Part shown: piece after piece, positions 1-6,013 of the stretch
How the letters are laid out: every line of letters begins with the position of its first letter
Position numbering within the stretch: position 1 is the first letter of the stretch
NCBI GenBank assembly: GCA_041749275.1
Contig: JBGTBQ010000449.1
Span: 1 to 6,136 of the forward strand
Origin: JBGTBQ01 sp041749275
GTDB taxonomy: Bacteria > Acidobacteriota > Blastocatellia > Pyrinomonadales > Pyrinomonadaceae
Direction: 5' to 3'
Length of the DNA stretch: 6,136 nucleotides
Program-made: the position numbers and the translations under genes
Notes under the pieces: generated by a model
What the model saw: the letters and a program-made list of their open reading frames with translations, nothing else
Told to the model about the DNA's origin: nothing
Databases searched by the model: none

Positions 1-2206
1 CCTGTGCGCCCACGGCGACAGGTGCGGCCTGCGCCCCGCGCGCACGCGAGTCGCCCGCGCTGAACACGGGGTCGGCGACGAGAAGCATCGAGCCGCCCTT
101 CGTCCCCCCCGCGCTCTGTGCCTGCTGCCGGATGGCGGCGACGACCGAAGCGGATGGAGCATAGATAGTTTCGTTGGTCTTGAGCACGTAAGGGAGCGTC
201 GCGTAGTCCGCGCCTGAAGCCGGGACGGAGGTCACGAGCGCGTGGAACGGGATGTAGTTGAGCGCGCCATCAGCGACGATGAGCAAACGCTTCTCGCCGA
301 CGAAGCCGGCTGCCGGCTCGACAGCGGTCTTGTACAGCGCATTCGAGACGGTCGCGTAATTGCCAGCGGCGATAGACCCCGTACCCTCGCTGCTCACGGA
401 CAGCCCGCGCTGCGACTCTCCGGTGCTGTCGGTCAACGCGCGTCGGAGCGAGGCCGGGATAATCTGCTGGCGCACGGCGACCGCTTGCCGCTCGACCTCC
501 GCGCGCGCGGGCAGACGATAGAGCGCCGCGCCGTTCTTCGTCACCGCGTAGAGATAAGAGGTCTTCTCGCCGAGACTGTATTCGAGCAGCGCCGTCCCTT
601 CGTCGAGCACGCGCTGCTGAATGTCTGCGAGCGTGAGCGGCTGTGTCGCCGTCAACGCGGCATAGCGCGGGCTGGCCGCGCGTATCTGGTTCTCGAGGCT
701 GTCGTATTCGGTTTGCAGCCGGTTGAGTTCTTCTTCGAGGTCGTTCACGGAACGCTTCGGCGCGTCCGCCGAGACGTTCACGCCCGTGAGTTGCGAGGCG
801 AGTTGCTGTTGCTGCGCCTGATTCTCTTGTTTGCGTTGAAGCAGTTCGGCGGGCACGCCTTCCGTGATTTCCGCGCCCGTCTCATTCAGCATGTCGAGCA
901 GCGAGCGAGCGCGCCCCTGCTCGACGACGCGCAGACCCTCGGCGGCATATTCGAGCGCCCTGCCCGCGAGCGGCGCGGCTCCCGCCTGCTCAATCAACGA
1001 CATCTCGGCGAAGGCGGCGGAGGCTTCATCGAAGACATCTTCGGTCGTGGCGAGAAAGGTCGTCCGGGCCTCGTCGGCGCGCAGGCTCCCCTGACGGATC
1101 GTTTCGATGGACGAGAGGGCCGCGCGGAAAGAGGCGAGCGCGTCCTCGCGCATCTTCGCGGCCTTCTTCGCATCTTTCTCCTGCGCCGAGAGCGCCCACA
1201 GGCTCTTCGCCGTGCCGCGCTGCGCGGGCCACATCAGGTCGAGGCGCTCGTCCGCTTGCGCGCTCTTGGCGGCGGCATCATAGAGCTTGATGGCCTCGGC
1301 GTGGCGACCCTGCTGGAAGGCGATGTCGCCGAGGCTGGTGCGTGCGGCGGCGCGATAGCGGCGCGTCTGCCTGAGCTTGCCGATGACGGGGAGCGTCCCG
1401 ACGGTCGCCGAAATCACGTTCTCGAAGTGCTTCTTCGCCGAATCGAACTGTCCACCCAGATAGTCAACGCGTCCAAGGCCGAGTTCATAAGTCGTGTAGA
1501 TGACCGTCTCGCGGTAGGCTGTAAATGGAGCTTGTAGTTTGTTCGCCGTGTCGGCGATGCCGCTCACCGAAGAGACGCTGGGCTTGCTGCCCCCGCCGAA
1601 GACGCCGCCGAGGCCGCGCCCAACGTTGCGGACGCCGCTGAGAGGCGAGCCGCTCGTCAAACTTCCCTGCGCGGCGGCTTCCAGCGTTGACTTGTCCGGC
1701 TTCGTCACCGTCATTCGCAAGAAGGCGGCGCGCGCTCTCGCCACGTCGCCGCGACGAAAGTGGACGGAGCCGATCTTGGAGAGCATGAGGTTCGCGTTGT
1801 AGGCAAAATCTCGCGGCGAGAGCGCCTTCACAACCTCGATCTGATTGACCGGGCGCGCGGACTCGACGGCGTAAAACTCGTATGCCGACTCGTAGCGCTT
1901 GAGCGCCACGTCGTAGCGCCCCTGCTGCTCGTAGAGTTCGCCCAGCAGGTCGTTGACGGAAGCCTCGCCCGGCTTGGAGTTCGCCTGCTGAAAGAGCTTC
2001 AGCGCGTTCTCCAAATGAATCAAAGCCTCGGAGGCTTTTCCCTGCCGGAGCAGCGCACGCCCCCGTTCCCGCGCCGCCGCGGCCCCAATGTTCTGTGCCG
2101 GAGACGCGCCGGCATTGGCTTTGGCCGGCGTAAACGTGAGAGGCCCTCCGCAAATAATCGTCGAAAAGATGAGCAGCCCTGTGATGATTCGTTTCATGCG
2201 TGGCAT
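1..2206 (-). CDS. Secreted TPR-CHAT domain protein (partial, 3' end beyond window)
   Basis: An open frame of 735 codons runs from ATG at 2206 to the left edge without a stop. An alternative ATG lies at 2197 (MKRIITG...), and neither start has a clear Shine-Dalgarno. Residues 4-32 look like a Sec signal peptide: MKR, a hydrophobic stretch, then a likely cut after AKANA. TPR-like helix pairs lie at about 44-113 (e.g. GKASEALIHLENALKLF) and again at about 236-316 (e.g. GRHAEAIKLYDAAAKSA). A Gly/Ser-rich spacer at 190-217 separates them. The segment GLRVVEQGRARSLLDML (424-440) is typical of the region just before CHAT domains. A Gln/Glu-rich probable coiled coil spans 455-510. The CHAT N-terminal half starts near 520, with LLIVADGALNYIPFHAL at 641-657. 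The ATHG-type His and SAC-type Cys of CHAT proteases would lie past the left edge, so protease activity cannot be judged. CHAT is a caspase/separase-related fold, and TPRs bind partners. It sits downstream of the kinase and DUF4384 genes on the same strand, 240 bp after the latter. Confidence 0.9.
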   Translation of the reverse strand, partial: MPRMKRIITGLLIFSTIICGGPLTFTPAKANAGASPAQNIGAAAARERGRALLRQGKASEALIHLENALKLFQQANSKPGEASVNDLLGELYEQQGRYDVALKRYESAYEFYAVESARPVNQIEVVKALSPRDFAYNANLMLSKIGSVHFRRGDVARARAAFLRMTVTKPDKSTLEAAAQGSLTSGSPLSGVRNVGRGLGGVFGGGSKPSVSSVSGIADTANKLQAPFTAYRETVIYTTYELGLGRVDYLGGQFDSAKKHFENVISATVGTLPVIGKLRQTRRYRAAARTSLGDIAFQQGRHAEAIKLYDAAAKSAQADERLDLMWPAQRGTAKSLWALSAQEKDAKKAAKMREDALASFRAALSSIETIRQGSLRADEARTTFLATTEDVFDEASAAFAEMSLIEQAGAAPLAGRALEYAAEGLRVVEQGRARSLLDMLNETGAEITEGVPAELLQRKQENQAQQQQLASQLTGVNVSADAPKRSVNDLEEELNRLQTEYDSLENQIRAASPRYAALTATQPLTLADIQQRVLDEGTALLEYSLGEKTSYLYAVTKNGAALYRLPARAEVERQAVAVRQQIIPASLRRALTDSTGESQRGLSVSSEGTGSIAAGNYATVSNALYKTAVEPAAGFVGEKRLLIVADGALNYIPFHALVTSVPASGADYATLPYVLKTNETIYAPSASVVAAIRQQAQSAGGTKGGSMLLVADPVFSAGDSRARGAQAAPVAVGAQ

Positions 2207-2277
2207 TTCTATTTTACCGTGCGCCTTTCTGATTAACCTCGGCCTTGTTCTCAGTCGAGCGTCAAACGAGTTCTGAA

Positions 2278-2352
2278 TAACGCGGAGGGCGCGGGAGATT
2301 CGCGGAGGACGTAATGAAAACCTCCGCGAATCTCCCGCGCCCTCCCCCGTTA
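2278..2352. repeat. Long perfect palindrome (hairpin) between the DUF4384 and TPR-CHAT genes
   Basis: Arms 2284-2308 and 2321-2345 are perfect 25-bp reverse complements around a 12-nt loop (acgtaatgaaaa). The stem continues with 5 more pairs (taacg at 2278-2282 with cgtta at 2348-2352) across a 1x2 internal mismatch. The arms are GC-rich and purine/pyrimidine-skewed (ggagggcgcgggag...). No T-tract follows on the minus strand, so it is not a canonical intrinsic terminator. It lies in the 240-bp gap, about 70 bp upstream of the TPR-CHAT start, and would form a very stable RNA hairpin in a read-through transcript. A dispersed REP-like unit, an mRNA-processing or stability element, or a cruciform are all possible. 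The structure is directly visible; the function is inference. Confidence 0.85.
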
Positions 2353-2446
2353 AATCTGAAATCACGATAACTTCAACCGCCGGTGAAATCGTTCCGGTGA
2401 TTAACGCGCAAACTCACACCGCCGCGGATCAACGACAGCGGTCGCG

Positions 2447-3523
2447 TCACTTGTGGACTAACTCGATTCTCGTCAGCAGCACGTCGGAGTCCGCCGAGGC
2501 GTTCATGCGGACGACCGCCGGCGCCGGCTCTTCCTTCGTCACTTTGATGCCGCGCGAGAGCGAGCCGGTGGGAAGCGGATTCTCCACCTTGGCGAGTTCT
2601 TTGTTCCGGCTCTCGACGACGCGGCCCGCCGCCGACGCCGTTTTGATGCGCGTCCACTGTTCCGGCGTGGGCTTCCAGTAGCAGTTCGCTTTATTCGCGC
2701 CGCAGAACTTCCGCAGTTCATCGCTCACCGGCACGTCCGGCAGCAGTTGGCGCGAGAAGATCACGTAGAGGTGTTCGGTGGCGGGGTTGTCGTCGAACTC
2801 GAAGGCGTAGCGCAGGTCGGCGGGGAAGAAGTCGCGCGCGTGCGCGGCGATCCCGTTCCCGCCAGCATCGAGCGTCGCGTGCGGGTAGAGCATGAGCGGC
2901 TGCGCGCCGTCGTTCTCGGCGTTGAAGATGTAGAGAAAGCCGTTGGAGTTGGTCTCCAACACGATGCGTATCTTGTCGCCCGCGACGAACTCCCGCGAAT
3001 CGTCAACGACCGTATTCGCGCCGCCGGTGTCCGCCAATAAAATCGTGTAACCCAGTCCGATGGAACTCGTCTCGTCGGAAGCGTCAATAACCTCCACGCC
3101 CTCCGTTGGCGCGGCGGGTGGGTTGCCCGCGTTGCTCTTCGAGTTGTTCTTCGAGTTGTTCTTCGGGTTGTTCTTCGGGTTGTTCTTCGTGGCGGTTTCG
3201 CTCCCGCCCTGCGGCTGTGCGGGGGTTCCTTTAGAGGCGCTGGGGTTTTTCCTGTTCGACTTTCCGCTCGTGGCGACATCCGGCGCGGAGGGTTTACTCG
3301 TCTCACGCCTCGGGCGCGGGTTGCCGGCGCCGGACGAACTGGCGGTTGCGGGCCTCTTCGTCTCTTTCGGGCGCTCACCGAAGCCGGCGCCGCGCGTGGT
3401 GACGAAATCCTCGATGACGCCCGCGTCGTCCTGCTGCCGCGGCGCATCCTGCCCGAGCAGCGGCGCGGCGACGGAAGCCAACAAAGCCAGCGAGATTAGT
3501 GCGGCGAAAAGCTTAAAGCGCAT
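2447..3523 (-). CDS. Secreted DUF4384 domain protein
   Basis: The protein has 358 residues. The start is set at ATG 3523 because an AAGGAG sits 7 nt upstream and a signal peptide follows at once (MRFKLFAALISLALLASVAA, probable cleavage near residue 25). An in-frame ATG at 3544 would add 7 residues but would put extra charged sequence before the signal and ignore the ribosome site. Residues 26-150 are low-complexity, rich in Pro, Ser, Lys, Asn and Gly, with a KNNP/KNNS tandem repeat at about 113-129. The DUF4384-like domain spans about 176-258, with FVAGDKIRIVLETNSNGFLYIF and, later, FEFDDNPATEHLYVIFSRQ. Two Cys (274 and 281) could form a disulfide. The C-terminus ends LLTRIELVHK. The protein is probably periplasmic or surface-located; no lipobox is seen. 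The same domain type ends the upstream kinase, whose stop is 57 bp away, so co-transcription is likely. The molecular function of DUF4384 is unknown, though it is often linked to kinase, caspase-like or CHAT proteins. Confidence 0.9.
   Translation of the reverse strand: MRFKLFAALISLALLASVAAPLLGQDAPRQQDDAGVIEDFVTTRGAGFGERPKETKRPATASSSGAGNPRPRRETSKPSAPDVATSGKSNRKNPSASKGTPAQPQGGSETATKNNPKNNPKNNSKNNSKSNAGNPPAAPTEGVEVIDASDETSSIGLGYTILLADTGGANTVVDDSREFVAGDKIRIVLETNSNGFLYIFNAENDGAQPLMLYPHATLDAGGNGIAAHARDFFPADLRYAFEFDDNPATEHLYVIFSRQLLPDVPVSDELRKFCGANKANCYWKPTPEQWTRIKTASAAGRVVESRNKELAKVENPLPTGSLSRGIKVTKEEPAPAVVRMNASADSDVLLTRIELVHK
3132..3190 (-). repeat. 12-bp coding tandem repeat, about 4.9 copies (KNNP/KNNS)
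   Basis: Units on the plus strand are ttgctcttcgag (3132), ttgttcttcgag (3144), ttgttcttcggg (3156 and 3168) and an 11-nt partial copy at 3180. Because the unit is 12 bp, copy-number change keeps the reading frame. On the minus strand it encodes the tetrapeptide repeats KNNP/KNNS in the flexible linker between the signal peptide and the DUF4384 domain of the secreted protein. Replication slippage is the likely origin, and linker length may vary between strains. Confidence 0.85.
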
Positions 3524-3530
3524 GTTCCAA

Positions 3531-3536
3531 CTCCTT
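3531..3536 (-). promoter_or_regulatory. Strong Shine-Dalgarno of the DUF4384 gene
   Basis: The minus strand reads AAGGAG, then 7 nt, then ATG at 3523. It decides the start of the secreted DUF4384 protein in favour of 3523 over the in-frame ATG at 3544. It is the clearest ribosome site in the window; the kinase has only a weak GGGTGG and the TPR-CHAT gene has none that is clear. The second gene of the cluster may therefore be translated more strongly. Confidence 0.8.
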
Positions 3537-3580
3537 CGATCCAACAGAGAACGCGAACGCGAGAGTTTTTTTGCGGCGTC

Positions 3581-5584
3581 TTAATTTTTGTGTTCGATGC
3601 GGATGTCGAAGATGACGGGCCGCCCGCCCGCGTCTTCGGGCACGGAGACGGTGACGCGTCTCTCTCCGTTCCCCTGATTTACGTCCAGCGTCGTAGCCAC
3701 GGTTTTGTGCTGTGCGCGGAACTCCTCCAGCTCTTTGACCTCGGCGGGCGACAGTTCCTTCAGGTTTTTCTCCGTCAGGAACGCGGGCGCGAGGAGCGGC
3801 ATCGGGGAAAAGATCGCCATGAACTCTTCGGTGCCGGGATTGTCATCGAGGATGAGCACCTTGTCTTCGCCGTAGGGGAAAGCGAAGTCGGCGTTCGCGG
3901 CGACGAGATTCGTCTTCAGCAACCCTCCGCCCTGTGCGGTGAGAAACGTCATGAGCGCGTTCCCCTTCTCGCCCGGCCCGATGATATAGAGATAACCCCG
4001 CTCGCGCGGCTTGAAGTGAAACTTGAAATGCTGCCCGGAAGCGAGCGGCGCCGAAAGCTCCGCGACGCGCTTCACATCACCCGCCTGCGCCGTATCGAAA
4101 GCTTCGATCCAATAGCTCATGGCCTCGACTTTCGTCGCCTCACGTGGCGGGTTGGCGACATTCGCCACGTTCTCGTTGCCCGGTCGCCCGTTCGTGGGCT
4201 TCGGACCTAAGCGACTCCACGCGAACCAGCCGCCCGCGACCACGACCAGCAACAACGCGAGCGCACCCCCGGCGATCAAAGGGATGGACGAACCTGCGCG
4301 GGTCGGCGTGTGCGCGTGCCGCTCCGCTGCGTGGGCGGCGGCTTCGCTCTCGGAGACGGAGCGCGTGGTGGAAGTCTGGCGCGCTCCGTCTCCGCGCGCG
4401 GCGATGTTTGCGTCCGTCACAATCCGCGTGGGCGGGGCGGATGTCTCGCGCACGCCGACGGGATCAGGCGACGCCTTGAAACCGGAAGACTGGGATAAGA
4501 GGCTCGCGGTCGGTGCCTCGCCCCCGTGCGAAGGCGGCGCTGCCGCGCTCGCGCCGGTGGAGGAATCAGCCGTGGCTTGTGTCTCGCCCTTCGCAACGCG
4601 TGCACGCGTGCGCGCGGGCAGGCCGAGCGACTCGCGTACTTCGTTGATGAACTCGCCGGCGGTCTGCGGACGGTCGTTGCGATCCTTCGACAGGGCGCGC
4701 GTGATCGTCCGCGCGAAGGCTTCGGGAACTTCAGTTGCGAACTGCCGCAGGTCGGGCAGCGTCCCCCGCACGTGCCCCAGCCGCAGTTCCGCGAGGGTGC
4801 TCCCGTTGTGCGGCTTGTGGCCCGCGACCAACTCGAAGAAGATGACGCCGAGGCTATAGATGTCCGTGCGCCCGTCAATTTCCGCTTGGCCGTCGCGCGA
4901 AGGCTCGCCCCATTGTTCGGGCGACATGTAATAGGGCGTGCCGAGGATTTGTCCGGCGATAGTCAGCGACGTGGCCTCGTTCGCCATCACGTCCGCCACG
5001 CCGATCATCTTGGCAATGCCGAGGTCAAGCAGCTTGACTACTCTCTCGCCGTTATCGTCCGCGCCGAGCATCACGTTCTCCGGCTTCATATCGCGGTGGA
5101 CGACGCCGCGCGTGTGCGCCGCGTTGAGCGCGTCGGCGACGGGTTCGAGCAACTCCAGCGCTTCAAGGGGCGTTAAGCGCCCGCGCGTTTTTAGTTCCTT
5201 GTCGAGCGTGTGTCCCTCGACGAATTCCATCACCATGTAGATGTGGCCGTCGGCAGCGCTGCTGAGGTCGTAGACGGTAACGGCGTTCGGATGGCGGAAA
5301 CTGCGGGCGGCGCGCCCCTCGCGCTGGAAGCGGCGGAGCCACTCGGCGTTCTGCCGCATCTCGGGGCGCAGCATCTTGATGACGACGCGGTCGCCCAAAA
5401 GAATGTGCCGCGCGCGATAGACGGCGCCCATCCCGCCCTGCGCGATGAAACTCTCCAGCTCGTACTTGCCGTCGAGCACCTGCCCGACGAGGTTTTCCGG
5501 AGACTCCTGCAACACCTCGCCATCGCGCGGGCAGAAGCTCAACGTCTCTTCAAAGCTGTTGTTGCAAGTGGTACAGAACTTCAT
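3581..5584 (-). CDS. Transmembrane Ser/Thr protein kinase with zinc-ribbon-like N-terminus and DUF4384-like ectodomain
   Basis: The protein has 667 residues from ATG 5584, which gives MKFCTTCNNSFEETLSFCPR, a start typical of zinc-ribbon kinases. A GTG at 5641 would add 19 unlikely residues. GGGTGG 6 nt upstream is a weak ribosome site. Cys 4, 7 and 18 plus Asp 21 resemble a degenerate zinc ribbon. The kinase domain (about 41-320) has the glycine loop AQGGMGAVY, Lys70, the alpha-C Glu89, HRDMKPEN with catalytic Asp165, DLG at 187-189 in place of DFG, GTPYYMSPEQ, Asp241 and Arg305, so it should be an active PknB-like (Hanks-type) kinase. A Ser/Thr/Ala-rich linker (330-430) leads to one transmembrane helix at about 434-456. 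The outer part (about 486-667) has a DUF4384-like core: FKFHFKPRERGYLYIIGP, then DKVLILDDNPGTEEFMAIFS, ending FDIRIEHKN. The kinase faces the cytoplasm and the sensor faces outward. It is the first gene of a probable operon with the secreted DUF4384 protein. Its substrate is unknown. Confidence 0.95.
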   Translation of the reverse strand: MKFCTTCNNSFEETLSFCPRDGEVLQESPENLVGQVLDGKYELESFIAQGGMGAVYRARHILLGDRVVIKMLRPEMRQNAEWLRRFQREGRAARSFRHPNAVTVYDLSSAADGHIYMVMEFVEGHTLDKELKTRGRLTPLEALELLEPVADALNAAHTRGVVHRDMKPENVMLGADDNGERVVKLLDLGIAKMIGVADVMANEATSLTIAGQILGTPYYMSPEQWGEPSRDGQAEIDGRTDIYSLGVIFFELVAGHKPHNGSTLAELRLGHVRGTLPDLRQFATEVPEAFARTITRALSKDRNDRPQTAGEFINEVRESLGLPARTRARVAKGETQATADSSTGASAAAPPSHGGEAPTASLLSQSSGFKASPDPVGVRETSAPPTRIVTDANIAARGDGARQTSTTRSVSESEAAAHAAERHAHTPTRAGSSIPLIAGGALALLLVVVAGGWFAWSRLGPKPTNGRPGNENVANVANPPREATKVEAMSYWIEAFDTAQAGDVKRVAELSAPLASGQHFKFHFKPRERGYLYIIGPGEKGNALMTFLTAQGGGLLKTNLVAANADFAFPYGEDKVLILDDNPGTEEFMAIFSPMPLLAPAFLTEKNLKELSPAEVKELEEFRAQHKTVATTLDVNQGNGERRVTVSVPEDAGGRPVIFDIRIEHKN

Positions 5585-5794
5585 CGCAGGCCACCCAGTC
5601 GGCGTGTAACGTCCTTGCCGTTCGTGGAGAAAGTCTAACACGACCCATTACGCGCGCGAAGCGTACACCCCAAGACGAGCCGCGTCGTGCGAACAAGGGC
5701 CGGCGAGTTGTTCGGGAGCCAGCGTCATAAGGCATCCATGCACGTCTCGCTTCTTCACGTAGACGTACACTGAACCACTCAACTACATGTTTGA
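5585..5794. other. Leader/intergenic region upstream of the kinase; no gene seen
   Basis: About 210 bp lie between the kinase start and the MITE-like element. No open frame here shows family-like sequence. The kinase promoter should be here, but only weak matches are visible, such as TAGACT on the minus strand at 5632-5637 as a -10 candidate without a good -35. A short inverted repeat, acgtct (5742-5747) with agacgt (5761-5766), could be an operator or chance. Together with the MITE-like element, it makes up the roughly 430-bp non-coding gap before the transposase remnant. Confidence 0.5.
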
Positions 5795-5826
5795 CTAAGA
5801 GCGTGTCTACAAAGCCATGCGCCGTA

Positions 5827-5853
5827 GCTCCGTGAGGAGCGGAATGTTTATAG
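5827..5853 (+). repeat. Hairpin-plus-AT-tail unit, copy 1
   Basis: GCTCC-GTGA-GGAGC (5827-5840) is followed by ggaatgtttatag. Its hairpin is the exact reverse complement of that of copy 3, so the two form matching outward-in arms of the element. It resembles REP-type palindromic units. Confidence 0.7.
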
Positions 5854-5878
5854 CCCGTGCCGTCCCCTTCTCTTTCAA

Positions 5879-5923
5879 GCCCCGAAGGGGCGACAGACAT
5901 TTATATGCCGCTCCTCACGGAGC
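5879..5923. repeat. Convergent hairpin pair sharing one AT-rich tail, copies 2 (+) and 3 (-)
   Basis: Copy 2 on the plus strand is GCCCC-GAA-GGGGC (5879-5891) plus a gacagacatttatat tail. Copy 3 on the minus strand is GCTCC-GTGA-GGAGC (5910-5923) with a tail reading ggcatataaatgt. The tails overlap at 5897-5906, so the two units face each other around one AT-rich core. This is the centre of the MITE-like element. Confidence 0.65.
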
Positions 5924-5944
5924 TTGGAGTCTCACCCGACGAGC

Positions 5945-5970
5945 GATAAACATTTCGCCCCTCACGGGGC
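5945..5970 (-). repeat. Hairpin-plus-AT-tail unit, copy 4
   Basis: On the minus strand, GCCCC-GTGA-GGGGC is followed by gaaatgtttatc. It directly abuts the right terminal inverted repeat (they share GGC at 5968-5970). It matches copy 1 in layout, with G-C in place of one T-A pair of the stem. Confidence 0.7.
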
Positions 5971-5996
5971 TTTTTAGACATGCTCTAAGGAAGCTG

Positions 5997-6013
5997 TTAG
6001 GGCGTTTGCAAAG
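5997..6013. repeat. Candidate terminal inverted repeat of the right-hand insertion sequence
   Basis: ttagggcgtttgcaaag lies directly after the stop of the transposase-like fragment, where the end of an insertion sequence is expected. The partner repeat would be beyond the window, so this rests on position and appearance only. Confidence 0.25.

Larger units (their letters stand above)
5799..5985. mobile_element. 187-bp MITE-like element with 18-bp terminal inverted repeats and TAA target duplication
   Basis: The left end (5799-5816) reads GAGCGTGTCTACAAAGCC. The right end (5968-5985), reverse-complemented, reads GAGCATGTCTAAAAAGCC, matching 16 of 18. Both ends are flanked by the direct repeat TAA (5796-5798 and 5986-5988); CTAAG at 5795-5799 and 5985-5989 is an alternative boundary. 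Ends starting GAG with a TNA-type 3-bp duplication fit IS5-related elements, but that family link is inference. Homology between the ends extends inward through a GC hairpin and an ATGTTTAT tail, with about 11 extra bases on the left, so the element is a large imperfect palindrome. There is no transposase, so movement would need one supplied in trans. It sits about 215 bp upstream of the kinase start and may influence its promoter region. Confidence 0.65.

Noticed and set aside
242..1537. 431-codon plus-strand open frame opposite the TPR-CHAT gene
   Set aside because: Its translation is Arg/Leu/Gly-rich and resembles no family. It is the mirror of a well-supported coding frame in GC-rich DNA, where antisense frames stay open.
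2349..2376. Promoter-like TTGAAG (2371-2376) and TTTAAC (2349-2354), 16 bp apart on the minus strand, ahead of the TPR-CHAT gene
   Set aside because: Each box matches the sigma-70 consensus at only 4 of 6 positions and the -10 box overlaps the palindrome arm. It is suggestive but not strong enough to annotate.
2380..2400. Two direct CCGGTGA copies 14 bp apart, considered as an operator
   Set aside because: A pair of 7-mers in GC-rich DNA is likely by chance, and no cognate regulator is visible.
4119..4859. 246-codon plus-strand open frame opposite the kinase gene
   Set aside because: Composition is low-complexity (Ala/Arg/Ser), with no motif, and the opposite strand encodes a clear kinase.
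5550..5900. Minus-strand frame of 116 codons across the kinase leader
   Set aside because: It overlaps the MITE-like element and the kinase N-terminus in another frame, and the translation has no recognisable features.
5957..5975. GC hairpin followed by TTTTT on the plus strand, like an intrinsic terminator
   Set aside because: The stem is only 5 bp, no plus-strand gene leads into it, and the T-tract is part of the right terminal inverted repeat.
5799..5985. Considered as a CRISPR fragment because of repeated hairpins
   Set aside because: The units are inverted relative to each other, spacing is irregular, and there are no uniform spacers or cas genes.
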